A stretch of 64,000 nucleotides of DNA from NCBI GenBank assembly GCA_023055355.1, contig JALJCS010000029.1, positions 4,030,001 to 4,094,000 on the forward strand, read 5' to 3'. The position numbers and the translations under genes are program-made. Positions 12,591 to 23,110 of the stretch are shown piece after piece. Each line of letters opens with the position of its first letter. Within the stretch, counting starts at the first letter, position 1. This DNA is from Agelaius tricolor. Its lineage: Eukaryota; Chordata; Aves; Passeriformes; Icteridae. The notes below the pieces were generated by a model. The model was not told the origin of the DNA, did not search any database, and saw only the letters and a program-made list of their open reading frames with translations.

Positions 12591-12933
12591 ATGTGTGAGA
12601 CGGCAGCTCCCGGGGGAACTCCTCCCTGCAACGCCAGGATTCGGGATTGCTCTCACCCCCACACCCCTCCAAATCCCCCCAGTGTCCCTGCTGTGAGCAA
12701 ACTCCTTGTGTTGGGCATGTCCCATTCCTGGAAGTGTCCAGGGCCAGGCTGGAGCAAACTGGAATAGTGGAAAGTGTCCCTGCCCATGGAATATGAAATG
12801 AGCTTTTAAAGTCCCTTCCAACCCAAACCATTCTGGAAAGCTCTGATCTCCTGGACCTTCATTGCCCTAACAGAAGCTACACACACTCCCAAAAAGTTTG
12901 CACAAAGCATAAAACACAGAAGAAACATCTGCC
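12591..12933 (+). repeat. Tandem segmental duplication, unit A (343 bp)
   Basis: Begins ATGTGTGAGACGGCAGCTCC and ends AAACATCTGCC, where unit B begins at once. The unit contains a CR1 3' fragment (12708-12835). The two units differ by scattered substitutions and one roughly 20-bp length difference. Confidence 0.92.
12708..12835 (+). mobile_element. CR1 fragment inside tandem unit A
   Basis: CCCATTCCTGGAAGTGTCCA, GGCCAGGCTGGAGCAAACTGG and CCCTTCCAACCCAAACCATT follow the CR1 3' region. Its 8-bp terminal repeats are degenerate. Confidence 0.85.
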
Positions 12934-13291
12934 ATGTGCGAGACAGCAGCTCCCGGGGGAACTCCTCCCTGCAACACCAGGATTCGGAATTGCTCTCACC
13001 CCCACACCCCTCCAAATCCCCCCAGCGTCCCTGCTGTGAGCTCAGACTTGTGGCTGCAAATATTTTGTGTTGGGGATGTCCCATTCCTGCAAGTGTCCAG
13101 GGCCAGGCTGGAGCAAACTGGAATAGTGGAAGGTGTCCCTGCTCATGGAACATGAAATGAGCTGCAAAGTCCCTTCCAACCCAAACCATTCTGGAACTCT
13201 CTGATCTCCCTGATCCTCATTGCCCAAACAGAGGCTACACACACTCCCAAAAAGTTTGCACAAAGCATAAAACGCAGAAGAAACATCTGCC
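12934..13291 (+). repeat. Tandem segmental duplication, unit B (358 bp)
   Basis: Head-to-tail copy of 12591-12933, roughly 90 percent identical by eye, with an extra segment CTCAGACTTGTGGCTGCAAA before the CR1 part. The exact junction with unit A has no spacer. Confidence 0.92.
13072..13197 (+). mobile_element. CR1 fragment inside tandem unit B
   Basis: Copy of the CR1 fragment of unit A, duplicated with its surroundings rather than inserted independently. Confidence 0.85.
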
Positions 13292-16200
13292 CTCTGCCAG
13301 CAGGGAAAGCCCCGTCACGTCCCACACAAACCCACCCTGCTGATGGAGGCATTTGTACATCCATGGGTGAGAGCAGGCTGGAAGCAGAGGAGGGTGCTGG
13401 GAAGAGCTGCTCACGTCTACAGCTCGATTAAAGACAGACCCAGGGTCTCCAGGACTGTCAATCCAACATCCAGGCACAGCTCCATCACTGTCCCCCCAGG
13501 AGCGGGCTGACAGTCACAGGGAGCCATGTGCCAGCCATGACAAGCAAAGCAAGTGACACACACATCTCCTGCTCACAATAACAGCCCTTCCGTGTCTAAT
13601 CCATCATATTCGATGCAGATCTCTTACCCTGAAGTGTTGTCAATGAGGATTTAATTTAGTGCTAATTAGACAAATATTGCATGTTGAACAGCCATTGATT
13701 ATTAAGAGACAGGGAGCGTGGCTTGGCTCAGCAGTGAGCATGGACACGCTGGATTATATCCGGGATGAGACTGGGAAATGTCTTGCTGTTTCTAATCATC
13801 AGATAGTAATTAACGTCCAATAACTTGTAACTTGGTTTATCATTATAGATTTAGGAAGGCAGTAATAGTACTGTATGCTAATTAAATATCAATTGATTAT
13901 TTAAGGCATATAAAGATTTAGCAGCAAGGTAATAGATATACACAGTTGTTAAAGTTTAATATCCATCACGCAGCATTCTCCTGTTCTATTAAGTTAGTGT
14001 TTAATGAGAAAGAGTGTTGTTACTGTAGGAAACTTTTGGATGGGAGTGTCCAAAATGTTTGGCAGCATGCAAGGTTTGGAGTCTCTCAAAGGAGCAAGAA
14101 GTCAGGAAATTTGGAGCCTCAGGTGAAGTGAGGTCAAGCAAGAGGTGGTGGCAGAGCCCAAGGCACTCCTAAACCTCCTATCTGACATTTTGCATCTCAG
14201 ATTTCCCCTCAATCCATGAGACCCCCACCAAAAAAGAAAGACAAGTTGTCGATTCCCTGCTGGAACAAAGCTTTCAAACCCCAGCCCAGAACCTTCTGGA
14301 ATCCCACCAGCCCACAGGGCAGCCTCATCCAACTGGAAGACACGCAGAAGAAGCTGAAGTTTGGAGCAAACTTCCCTAAATAATAATGGGAAAGAAATCA
14401 ATAGAGCCCTGGCATCCCCTCTCCCTGGTACCTGCCCCAGAGCTGCCTCTCCTCCCCACGATGGGGTCTGACCCCGTGCCCAGCACCAGTGATTTGGGAG
14501 GGTTGGGAAGACTGAGCTCCTTCCCACATGAGAGATAAAACCAGAGATGAGAGACAGAAGACGAGCATCTAAAAGGGAAAAGATAAATGGCTTCTGAAGG
14601 AAAATAACCTGCTGGACTCCATGGGTTTGGCAGCACCCTGCTAAGTGCAGTATCAGTCTTGAAAACCACTGCAAGCTCAGCAATCGCAGGACAAAGCACA
14701 GGATTCTGTCAGGGCTTCTTCCCAGAGGGAGCCAAGGCCCAGGACTGTCTGGTTTTGGCCACCCTGGATGGCTCCCAGCTTGGGGAGGTGGGCTAGGAGA
14801 GAGATGTAGCAGGGAGAGCACCTTCCAGTACACAGAGCTGCTTCCTGCAGACAGGCTGGCCCTATCACTGATTTACCAGGCAATAAAAGCAAAATCAAGG
14901 AAAATGCCTCAACTGCACCCCTGAGAGTGTCCAGCCTCAGTTATAGAGTCTGGGCAGGCCCCAGCTGCCTCTTAAAAGCTTGTCTTGTACACAGTGGGTC
15001 TGACATGACTGGGGAAGGGGTGCAGAGATGGCTGGCTCTGTGATGGGTGCTGCAGCAAGGAGAAGAGGAAAAGTGCTGCTGCTTGGGAGCACCACAGAAA
15101 AAGGCAGCAGGAGGCAGCAGGATGAGGCCAGCACCCATCCTGCAGAGGGCTGGAAGACCCCTTGCATGGAAGGAAAATCAATACACTCCATCATGGACAT
15201 TCCCAGTTGGGGCACCACAGGATGGGATCTAGAGCAAGGCATCGGCAACTGCACATCTCTACTTCAGAAACCTCCAGAGTCCTTGGTGGCATCCCAAAAT
15301 GCCAGTCCTGCAGCACAATGATGCCATGAACAGGCACACTCCTGCACAGGCAGATTCAGGGCATAAAGCCAGCTCCCCAAGCTCTCTGTGCCATCCAGCA
15401 GGATGTTACCAGCCAGCTGCAGCCTGAAACTACTGCAAAGGTGGCTTCTTGTACCAGTTAGGAATGAATTTTAGACTGGGCTGGGTCTCAGAAGCAGAGA
15501 AGCACCTTAGAACTCCCAGCCTGCTTCCTCACAGCCGTCCCAGACAGTGATTCCCACCTCAGGCTTCCCACTGGCTCACAGGCAGCAGCTCCAGCCTTGC
15601 CTGGGTCACCATCTGAGGCACCTCCAGCTTCCCCCCTGCCCACCAGGCTCCTTACTGCATGGTACAGATGAGATTCCATTTGTCTGACACAATTTCTCCT
15701 TGACAAACCTCTGCTGGCTGTGGTGCAGTCTCTTGTCCATTCTAGCTGATCAGAAATAATTTTGCTTGTTTGCTCCAGAGCATTGCCAGGATGGAAGACG
15801 AGCAATCTCCTACAATCGTTTCTCTCACTTTTCTACACCAACCACTGAATTTGCCCTTCCCCAGGGGTCTGGAGCATTCCCTGCCCTTTGGGATGAGCAG
15901 CAGCAGTCCTGACATCACTCCAGCCACTTCCCTGCAGAGCCAAGCAGGAACAGCATCAGCCCAGGTGATTTATACCAGAACTCCAGCAAGAGAGCTGAGC
16001 AAGGCTGAGAGAAACCTCTCTTAAATAGTTTTGCAGTGGAGTTTACCCGAGCTGCAGCAGGCAACAAAGAAACGTCAAGAGCAATGAGACAAGGCAGGGG
16101 AGGTGTCGTAGCAGATAAAGGATTCTTCAGGTATGAGACAAAACCAGCTTTGGAAACCTCGCAGAAGTGAGTTTAAAGTCTCCAGAGGATATCAATTGAG

Positions 16201-17615
16201 AGTCTGTCACTTGGTGTCAGGATAACTTTCTGGACAGCTCTCGGAGCTTGTTAAGTTCTTGCTTGGGCTGCATTTGAGCTCTGGTGGCAGCGCTGTCTGC
16301 AAGCACCAGCGCTGAAACCAGAGATGAAAAAGGTCTGCTGAGTCCATGCAGCTTTTCCATTATCCCTCTAAAATTCCCCATCATGACCTGCAACACCAGT
16401 GCCAGGCATGGGGAGCTCAGACAGGGTCGCTCCAAGACACACTCCCACAAGGAGGGGATGTGCCTAAGCAGGGAAAACACTGTGAAATTGAGCTCCTCTC
16501 ACCCCAAAACAAGGGTGGATGTGTCCAGGAGGGATTTGTGGGCACAGGGTGGGAAACGCAGGATGAGAATGCAGCAGCCCGTGTAAAAGCAGGTGGCCAA
16601 ACCAGACGGTCGTAACTCTGTCTCAGCATCACAATCTATGGCTCTGGGTAGGAAATAGCCACTTCCCCCACAGCAATCATTTCATCAAAAACCCTGCAAG
16701 ACTCCTGCTGTTCCCACTAGCCCTGGATCCCTAACTTTAATTAAGTCCAAAGAGCCTTCCTGCAAGAACAAGGGAGGAGAGGGTGACTCAGACAGCGATG
16801 GGACCAGTCAGTGCAATTATCATACAGTTAAGAATATTAATTAAAAACAGCCCTCCCCCCAGTTAAAAAAAAAAAAGGCAAACAAATCAATTCTACTTAA
16901 AGGAATATATGGGGATGAGGAGAAGGAGCAGGGAGGGTGACAGAGACAGAGATGGGATGCGCTGTGAATGCTAAGAGGTTCCCACCGTGGCCGCTGCCGC
17001 AGTCAGCCCCAGGCCTGGCTGCTGCCAACACTTACTCCCAGTCTCCTCAGAAATGGGCTCAATCTTCCCTTCTACCTGCTGCCGCATCAGAGCAACTCCT
17101 GTGATCACACAAAGGACTTTAAATCTTGGCTTTAACTGCCTTGATTGAATTAAATGCAACACCACGGCAAAGCAGGCTCCTCATTCCAGGTGCGAGCAAG
17201 GAGCCCTTGCTCTGCCGCTAACGGCACTCTCCCTCTCTCGGAAATGATGAGTTGCTCATGGGTTATGCTCTTTAAGAAAGGAAAAAAAAAAAAGTCATCT
17301 GATAAAGTGGGTTATAAAACCGGTGATGGTAATAAACGGAGAGCAAGGAGCCTGATGCAAAGCCTGCAGAGAAGGCAGAACCTGCTGTAGGGACACACTA
17401 TCTGAACCATGATTAATGCATGGCCACGGGTGACAGCTCAGGAGCAGCGCAGGTGCCACCCATGACACAGGGGACAACAGCAGCAGAGGGAACTCACCCA
17501 GACACCAGTGTGAGGATGTCAGGGGAGGATGATGAGGACTGGCTCCCAAGTGTTGACACTGAGGGAGTGGAAGTGCCTGGTAGGCATCTTCAGCTCAAGG
17601 GCCTGTAGCCCTTTG
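13292..17615. other. Intron 1, largely unique sequence
   Basis: No transposon or exon recognised apart from the AT-rich candidate element at 13575-13990. A 243-codon minus-strand open frame (14102-14833) has no recognisable domain or splice context and is treated as chance. Confidence 0.5.
13575..13990. other. AT-rich repeat-free block, strong candidate enhancer
   Basis: Over 400 bp packed with homeodomain-type cores (GTGCTAATTAGAC, AGTAATTAACG, GCTAATTAAATATC, CAATTGATTATTT) and free of repeats. Its composition contrasts sharply with the CR1-bearing duplication just to the left. Comparative data would be needed to confirm conservation. Confidence 0.4.
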
Positions 17616-17780
17616 GTGGAGATGCTTCCACCACTGTGATGCAGCTGGGATAAAACCCAACCAATGTTTCCAGGCAGGATCAACCTATTGGGATGGCCAA
17701 CCATGACCTGCCAGCAATGCCCCCACAGCAAACCCAATGAGCAACATGCTGAGAAAGCTGTGACTCAGTAGCATTCTGCC
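17616..17780 (+). repeat. Dispersed copy of the 22.7-kb tandem repeat unit
   Basis: Starts TGGAGATGCTTCCACCACTG and follows the unit at 22669-22889 through GGGATAAAACCCAACCAA, CCAACCATGACCTGCCAGCA and GTGACTCAGTAGCATTCT. It includes 30 bp of left flank shared with 22640-22668. Roughly 80 percent identical by eye, about 5 kb from the tandem pair. Confidence 0.85.
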
Positions 17781-20384
17781 ACAACAGCCTCTGTGACTGC
17801 AGGCACCACACGGGACAGGCCATGGGCACAAGGGGACAAGGCTAAGCAATGATGAGATGGGAACAGGCTTGCAGTGACTCCTCATCCTCCAACAAAGCTA
17901 CTGTCCCATGAGTGAGAGCTGCAGGAAAAGGCATCTCAGGCACCTGGGTTTATGAGAGGGAAGGGAAGAGACACTGCAGGAAAGGGCTCTGAGTGGAGAA
18001 AAGATGAGAGCACAACTCCGGCACTCCCAATTCCTGCCTGAAACTCCCCGGCCATGTCACTCCAAGCTGGACCTGCAGGCACCAGCACCACTACAGACTT
18101 ATCACAGAGGGTGGAGAAGAGCTCAGCTCCCTCCTCTCCTTCCATGTTCATCCTCCTTTCCTGGGACTTGCCTCTCAGTGAAACAGGGATAAAGAGGAGC
18201 ACGCTCCTGTGGCTCCTACGAGTCCCGACACGGAGCAGGATCTGTCACAAGAAGGTGCCCTGGGAGCATAAACCATTTCTCTTTATCAGCCTCTATTATT
18301 ATCGCATTAATGGAACCTTCACTGGCAGGATGGATGCTCAAGTGCCCAGGAAGCACTCCTGGCTCTTTCCTGCCCCTCCAAGGGAGCAGGGCACTCTGCT
18401 GACAAATCCCCAGGAGAATTACGGCCGAGTTCCGGGCACAGACACGACTATCGGTTCCTTTTTATGAGCCTTCATTGTTATTACCACCTATTTCTTTTTA
18501 CATTCCTGCCAAAATACCAAACATTAATCTCCCTCGCTCCCTGCAGGCAAAACATGGGTAATTGGATTTATATGGGTTAGAAATTTGTTAGATTTTTATA
18601 GAAATATATATATACACACATGCACACATGCACACACACGGAGAAGATATATAAAACCCAGTGAAGGGATACACTATCCCACTAGAACTTGGGTACCAAC
18701 TGGCTCAAGCCAAACCCCCCACATTTCTGTGCTGCCTGCTGGGCTTTAATTTAGGAGCTCATCCCTCAAAGCTGAACTTCACACACTGAGAGTTACCAGT
18801 TGTGGATTTTTCTTTGGTGCACCCTTTGCAATGCCCTGGTTTTACCTTTACCCACTCCTTCTTCCACCTGACATTTTTCTTTCCCCCTTCCCAACTTTTC
18901 TCTGTCTTCTTCCACTTTTTCCCTTCTGGAGCCCCACTCCTCTCCTCTCCAGCTCCAGCCTGGAAGTAACACCACGCTCAAGCCTTGGCACACCAAGAGA
19001 AGAAAAAGCAAGATGTGTGACATGTCCTCAAGTGTCCCCACACTGAACCCATCAGCACTGGAGATGGCACAAAGTACCGCATCAGCATCAGCACAATTTG
19101 CTGATCTTTTACAGGATGAGAAAAAATATCTTAAATTTACAGCTTACACCACAACAGATGTTGTTCTCATTATCCTCCCCCTCCACAGAGAAACAGACTG
19201 GGAGACCCATTTGTATCCCGAGGAACAAGTCCGTCAAGTGAGCATAGTCATGGAAACAACTCATTTTAAGCAAATCTTGGGAAATATTCATAGGAAAACA
19301 GAAATATAAAATGTGAGTGTTTTGCACTGAAGAGCCGACCTTGAAGGGTTCTGTCAGGAAAGACAAGACCTACATATCAAATCCAACCTGCAGTAAACAA
19401 CCCACTACAGGCTAAAAATTGTTGACAGGGGCTGTGGGGAAATTATTTTTCTCATTAAAAAAAAAAAAAAAAAAAGAAGAAAAAACAGCACATTCTAACC
19501 CTCAAAGGCTGCTCACAAGGACAGAGGAAGAAGTGATAGTCACTGAATCAGATATTTCTTATGAACTGTCTGCTAGGCTGCAGTATCTAAAGATTATCAC
19601 TTAAAACAATATGTCCAGCTGTTGTAAAAAGCATCCGTGGTTTAGTGCTGAGGAATGCAAGGAGGAGGCAAACTGTGAGAACAGTCAGGGGAACAGAGAA
19701 ACTCTTTGGAAAGCAGGAAAGTGAAAGGCAGCCACTGTGCCCCCGTTTGGTTCTGCAGCGTTAACACCTAATCCTGTTCCAGAAACAAAGCCCTGAGCTC
19801 CAGGAGGAGTGTGCGTGATCCAGGGGAAGGACAGCTATTACCAGGGAGTTTATTATCCTTGCAAAAAGATCTCTGTACCCTATAGTGCAGGATTACCAAC
19901 AGTTCAGTCTCATCCCCAGGAGGTAAATATCACAACTTGGAAATATTTCTGCCTAGTGGAGCTGAAAAACTTAGTGTGGGGGGTGGGTTTTTTGGGTTTT
20001 TTTTTTCTAGACAAGAGGATGTTCCCAGGGTTTGAATCCTGGCCCAGGGAGATGTGACAGTGAGGGTCCCCTCCTCCCTCTGCAGAGCCCCACCAGCTCG
20101 CTGTGCTCTCAAAACCAGCATTTCCTGCAGCAAACCCCCAGTGTCGTGGTTCCAGCCTGTGTCAGCAGGACTCCCCAGCTCTCTGACACTGAGCCCAGCC
20201 TGACACCCACATAAAACCTGCCCGGTGCTGGCTCAGCAGGACAAGGGCTGGCACAGGCAGCAGCCCGAGCCTTGCTGGCTGAAGGTGAATTCCCCAAAGC
20301 CAGCCCTGGATCTCCCCAAAGCCAGACCTGAATCTTCCCATTGCACAGCAGGACTGTGCTCTTGGAGCAGGGACAGCCAGTGCT
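17781..20384. other. Intron 1, unique sequence with small simple repeats
   Basis: Includes the TA/CA microsatellite at 18604-18642, a pyrimidine-rich stretch at 18840-18960 and a poly(A) at 19457-19475. No exon or transposon recognised. Confidence 0.5.
18604..18642 (+). repeat. Compound (TA)n(CA)n microsatellite
   Basis: Alternating AT/TA followed by CA dinucleotides with interspersed ATG. A Z-DNA-prone purine-pyrimidine alternation of about 40 bp. Confidence 0.75.
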
Positions 20385-20930
20385 GGGGACAACGAGCTGC
20401 AGGGAACACCAGCCTCAGGGACAACCAACATCAGGGACAATGAGCCCCAGGGACAATCAACATCAGGGACAATGAGCCCTAGGGACAACCAGCATCAGGG
20501 ACAACGAGCCCCAGGGACAACCAACATTGTCCCTACAATGAGCCACAGGGAACACCAACCTCAAGGACAAGCAGCCTCAGTGACAACCAACTGCAGGGAA
20601 CACCAGCATCAGGGACAACCAACTGCAGGGACAACCAACCTGTCAGGGACAATGAACCACAGGGAACATCAACCTCAGGGTCAACCAGCATCAGGGACAA
20701 CCACCCTCAGGGACAATGTACCACAAGGAACACCAACCTCAGGGACAATTACCCCAGAATAACCAATCTCAGGGACAATCAGCCACAGGAACAACAAACT
20801 GCAGGCATCACCAGTCTCAGGAACAACTAACCTTAGGGACAATGAACCACAAGGAACGCCAACCTCCCCAAGGGACAACCAGCCCAGGACCAGCCAACAT
20901 CAGTGACAACCAGCCTCTCACTGCACAACC
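20385..20930 (+). repeat. 16-bp minisatellite, about 33 units
   Basis: Unit of the form AGGGACAACCAACATC, alternating irregularly with AGGGACAATGAGCCCC and AGGGAACACCAACCTC. Most units are exactly 16 bp, with a few 18-bp or broken units near 20528, 20640 and 20755. The unit is not a multiple of three, so the open frames across it (plus and minus) cycle every 48 bp and are artefacts. Confidence 0.92.
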
Positions 20931-22639
20931 CAAGAAGTGACTCTCACACAAACCAGCCAGCCCTGACATGAGCTGGAAACCAATATTCAACCCACAGAAA
21001 AAGACATCAGGACTTAAAGCTCCCTCCAGCACGTCCTTCACTGATGCCAACAAGGACAATGGCATGGCAGGGGCTGTGAGGCTGCTCCAGCCCCACCAAG
21101 GTGGGAAGGGGCACAGCCAGGGTACCAGCTCCATGGGCTCAGCATCTGCACTTTGGCAGCATCACTGGTGCAGCAGGCTGGGGAGGAAGGAGCCCTCCTG
21201 CAACCCCCTGACCTTTCTCCAACCACCCTTCCAGTGGCAGCAATATTACAGTGAAATTAGCGGGCACTGTAATTACAACTATCAGGAGCAGATAAGACAA
21301 GTTAAATACCAGCTACCTAGGGAGAAATTATTATGCCAGCCAGGAGGATCCAAATGCCAGAATCCATGGCTGTAATTTCCCTGAGTCGCCAATTACAGCT
21401 CCGCCACGCAGCGAGCTCTACCTTGGAAACGGCAGGTATATATTTAGCTGCTCCAGAAAAGTTTTTGGAGAGGAGAGAGGGGGGAGGAAGGAAGGGGCAG
21501 CAATGGAGCAAGTCCTCACTAATCTGCTCTGCGCTAATCCCCACGCTTTTAGCATTTGCACACAAAGAGCAGTGACTCTCTTCCTGCTCCCCAGCAAGGA
21601 TTTAACAGCAGAGATGTGGATGCATTAACGCTTCTTTTCTCTGCCAGGTCCGTGGCTGCTGTTGCAGGGCGACGGGTGAGTGTCACAACCCCCATTAACA
21701 GGTAGGTACACAGAATATCAGCGGTTTGACTGAAAAAAGAGGCAAAAAAAATGTGATTTCCTGACTTCCCAGACCTATGCCTGGAGACTGTGGTCCTGCC
21801 TACTGCTCCTGCTGGTTGTATTTTACTGAGGTCTTGTTGCGTGCTGGAAAATAGACTGTGGTAGGTTATTACACCAAAAGAAAAAAAAGAAGAATCAAAG
21901 CGGCATTGTCAGAAATAATTAAAACCATAATTGCAAAAATAAATGGAAGAACAGCATCTCATGATGTTTTATTCGGGCTTTTTATTTTTAATTGGAATTG
22001 TTCTCACACTAGCTAATTGACAGAATACAGCCAGGCACGGAGTCTTGGATGCCAATGAGCAAAGCTAGCCTGACTTCTTGGTCTCCTCCATGGACAGGCA
22101 GTAGGAGAGGCCATGGGTTCACCAGAAGCAGACAAGCCCAGGGGATTTGACTTGAAAATTTGCCCTTATATACAGAGATAAAGCAGCTCTGTATTATTTA
22201 GTTTGGTAAAAAGCCTAGCTATACCTGCCTTAGCATCACCTATGAGTACCCATTCCTCTAATCATCACTGATAAACCACTGCTGTTGGATCCTTTTACAG
22301 ATGGGGAAACTGAGGCTGAGAGCAACAGAGGGGTCTCCTTAAGTCCTGGTGTCCCTGCAGTGACAGCCACAGAGAAAACTCAGCACACCCCATCTCTCAG
22401 CTAATCCCTCCAACCTCTAAAACACACTCTCTCCCTTAAAAAAAAACCCCAACAATATTTCTTAAATACAGATAAAACTATAGAGCCTTGAAATTTTGAG
22501 CAGCTGGTGGTTGATGTCTTTATGAACTGTTCTGATGGCTGCTGTAAAGGTCGGTTTGCTGGCGGCACAGCAGGACGATCCCATTTCCATCCCCACTTTA
22601 ACACCGTGGGAATATTTGCCACAGTTTCCCCTCTGGCTC
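20931..22639. other. Intron 1, unique sequence with a candidate conserved block
   Basis: No transposon recognised. The block 21235-21450 is listed separately. AT-rich text with TAATTG cores continues at 21880-22025. Confidence 0.45.
21235..21450. other. Repeat-free block, strong candidate conserved non-coding element
   Basis: Contains CAGCAATATTACAGTG, CACTGTAATTACAACTATC, GCAGATAAGACAAG (GATA type), GGCTGTAATTTCCC and CCAATTACAGCTCC. Several inverted and direct TGTAATT/AATTACA words sit within 200 bp. This regular motif spacing is typical of vertebrate developmental enhancers. Confidence 0.4.
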
Positions 22640-22668
22640 ATGGAGATGCTTCCACCACTGATGCAGCT

Positions 22669-22889
22669 GGGATAAAACCCAGCCAAAGTCTCCAGGCAGG
22701 ATCAGCCCATGGGGGTTGGCCAACCATGAGCTGCCAGTGATGCCCCCAGAGCAACCCCAGGACGTGCATCCAACGAGCAGCACATGGGGAAAACCAAGAC
22801 TCAGTGGCACTCTTCCCAAAAGAAGGAACTTAATCCTTGTTTCCACATCGAATCCCAGCTGGGAGATTAAAAAGTGACCATCTCCAACA
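22669..22889 (+). repeat. 221-bp tandem duplication, unit A
   Basis: Starts GGGATAAAACCCAGCC and ends GTGACCATCTCCAACA. The next unit starts at once with the same text. No transposon family recognised. A third, older copy is at 17616-17780. Confidence 0.93.
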
Positions 22890-23110
22890 GGGATAAAACC
22901 CAACCAAAGTCACCAGGCAGGATCAACCCATGGGGATTGGCCAACCATGACCTGCCAGCAATGCCCCCACAGCAACCCTAGGACACGCATCCAACGAGCA
23001 GCACATGGAGAATGCTAAGACTCAGTGGCATTCTTCCCAAAAGAAGGAACTTAATCCTTGTTTCCACAACGAATCCCAGCTGGGAGATTAAAAAGTGACC
23101 ATCTCCACCA
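22890..23110 (+). repeat. 221-bp tandem duplication, unit B
   Basis: Exactly the same length as unit A with about a dozen to twenty substitutions and no net indel. It carries the same landmarks (CATCCAACGAGCAGCACATGG, CTTCCCAAAAGAAGGAACTT, CCCAGCTGGGAGATTAAAAA). Confidence 0.93.

Noticed and set aside
14102..14833. 243-codon minus-strand open frame in the intron
   Set aside because: No recognisable domain, no splice or promoter context, composition like surrounding non-coding DNA.
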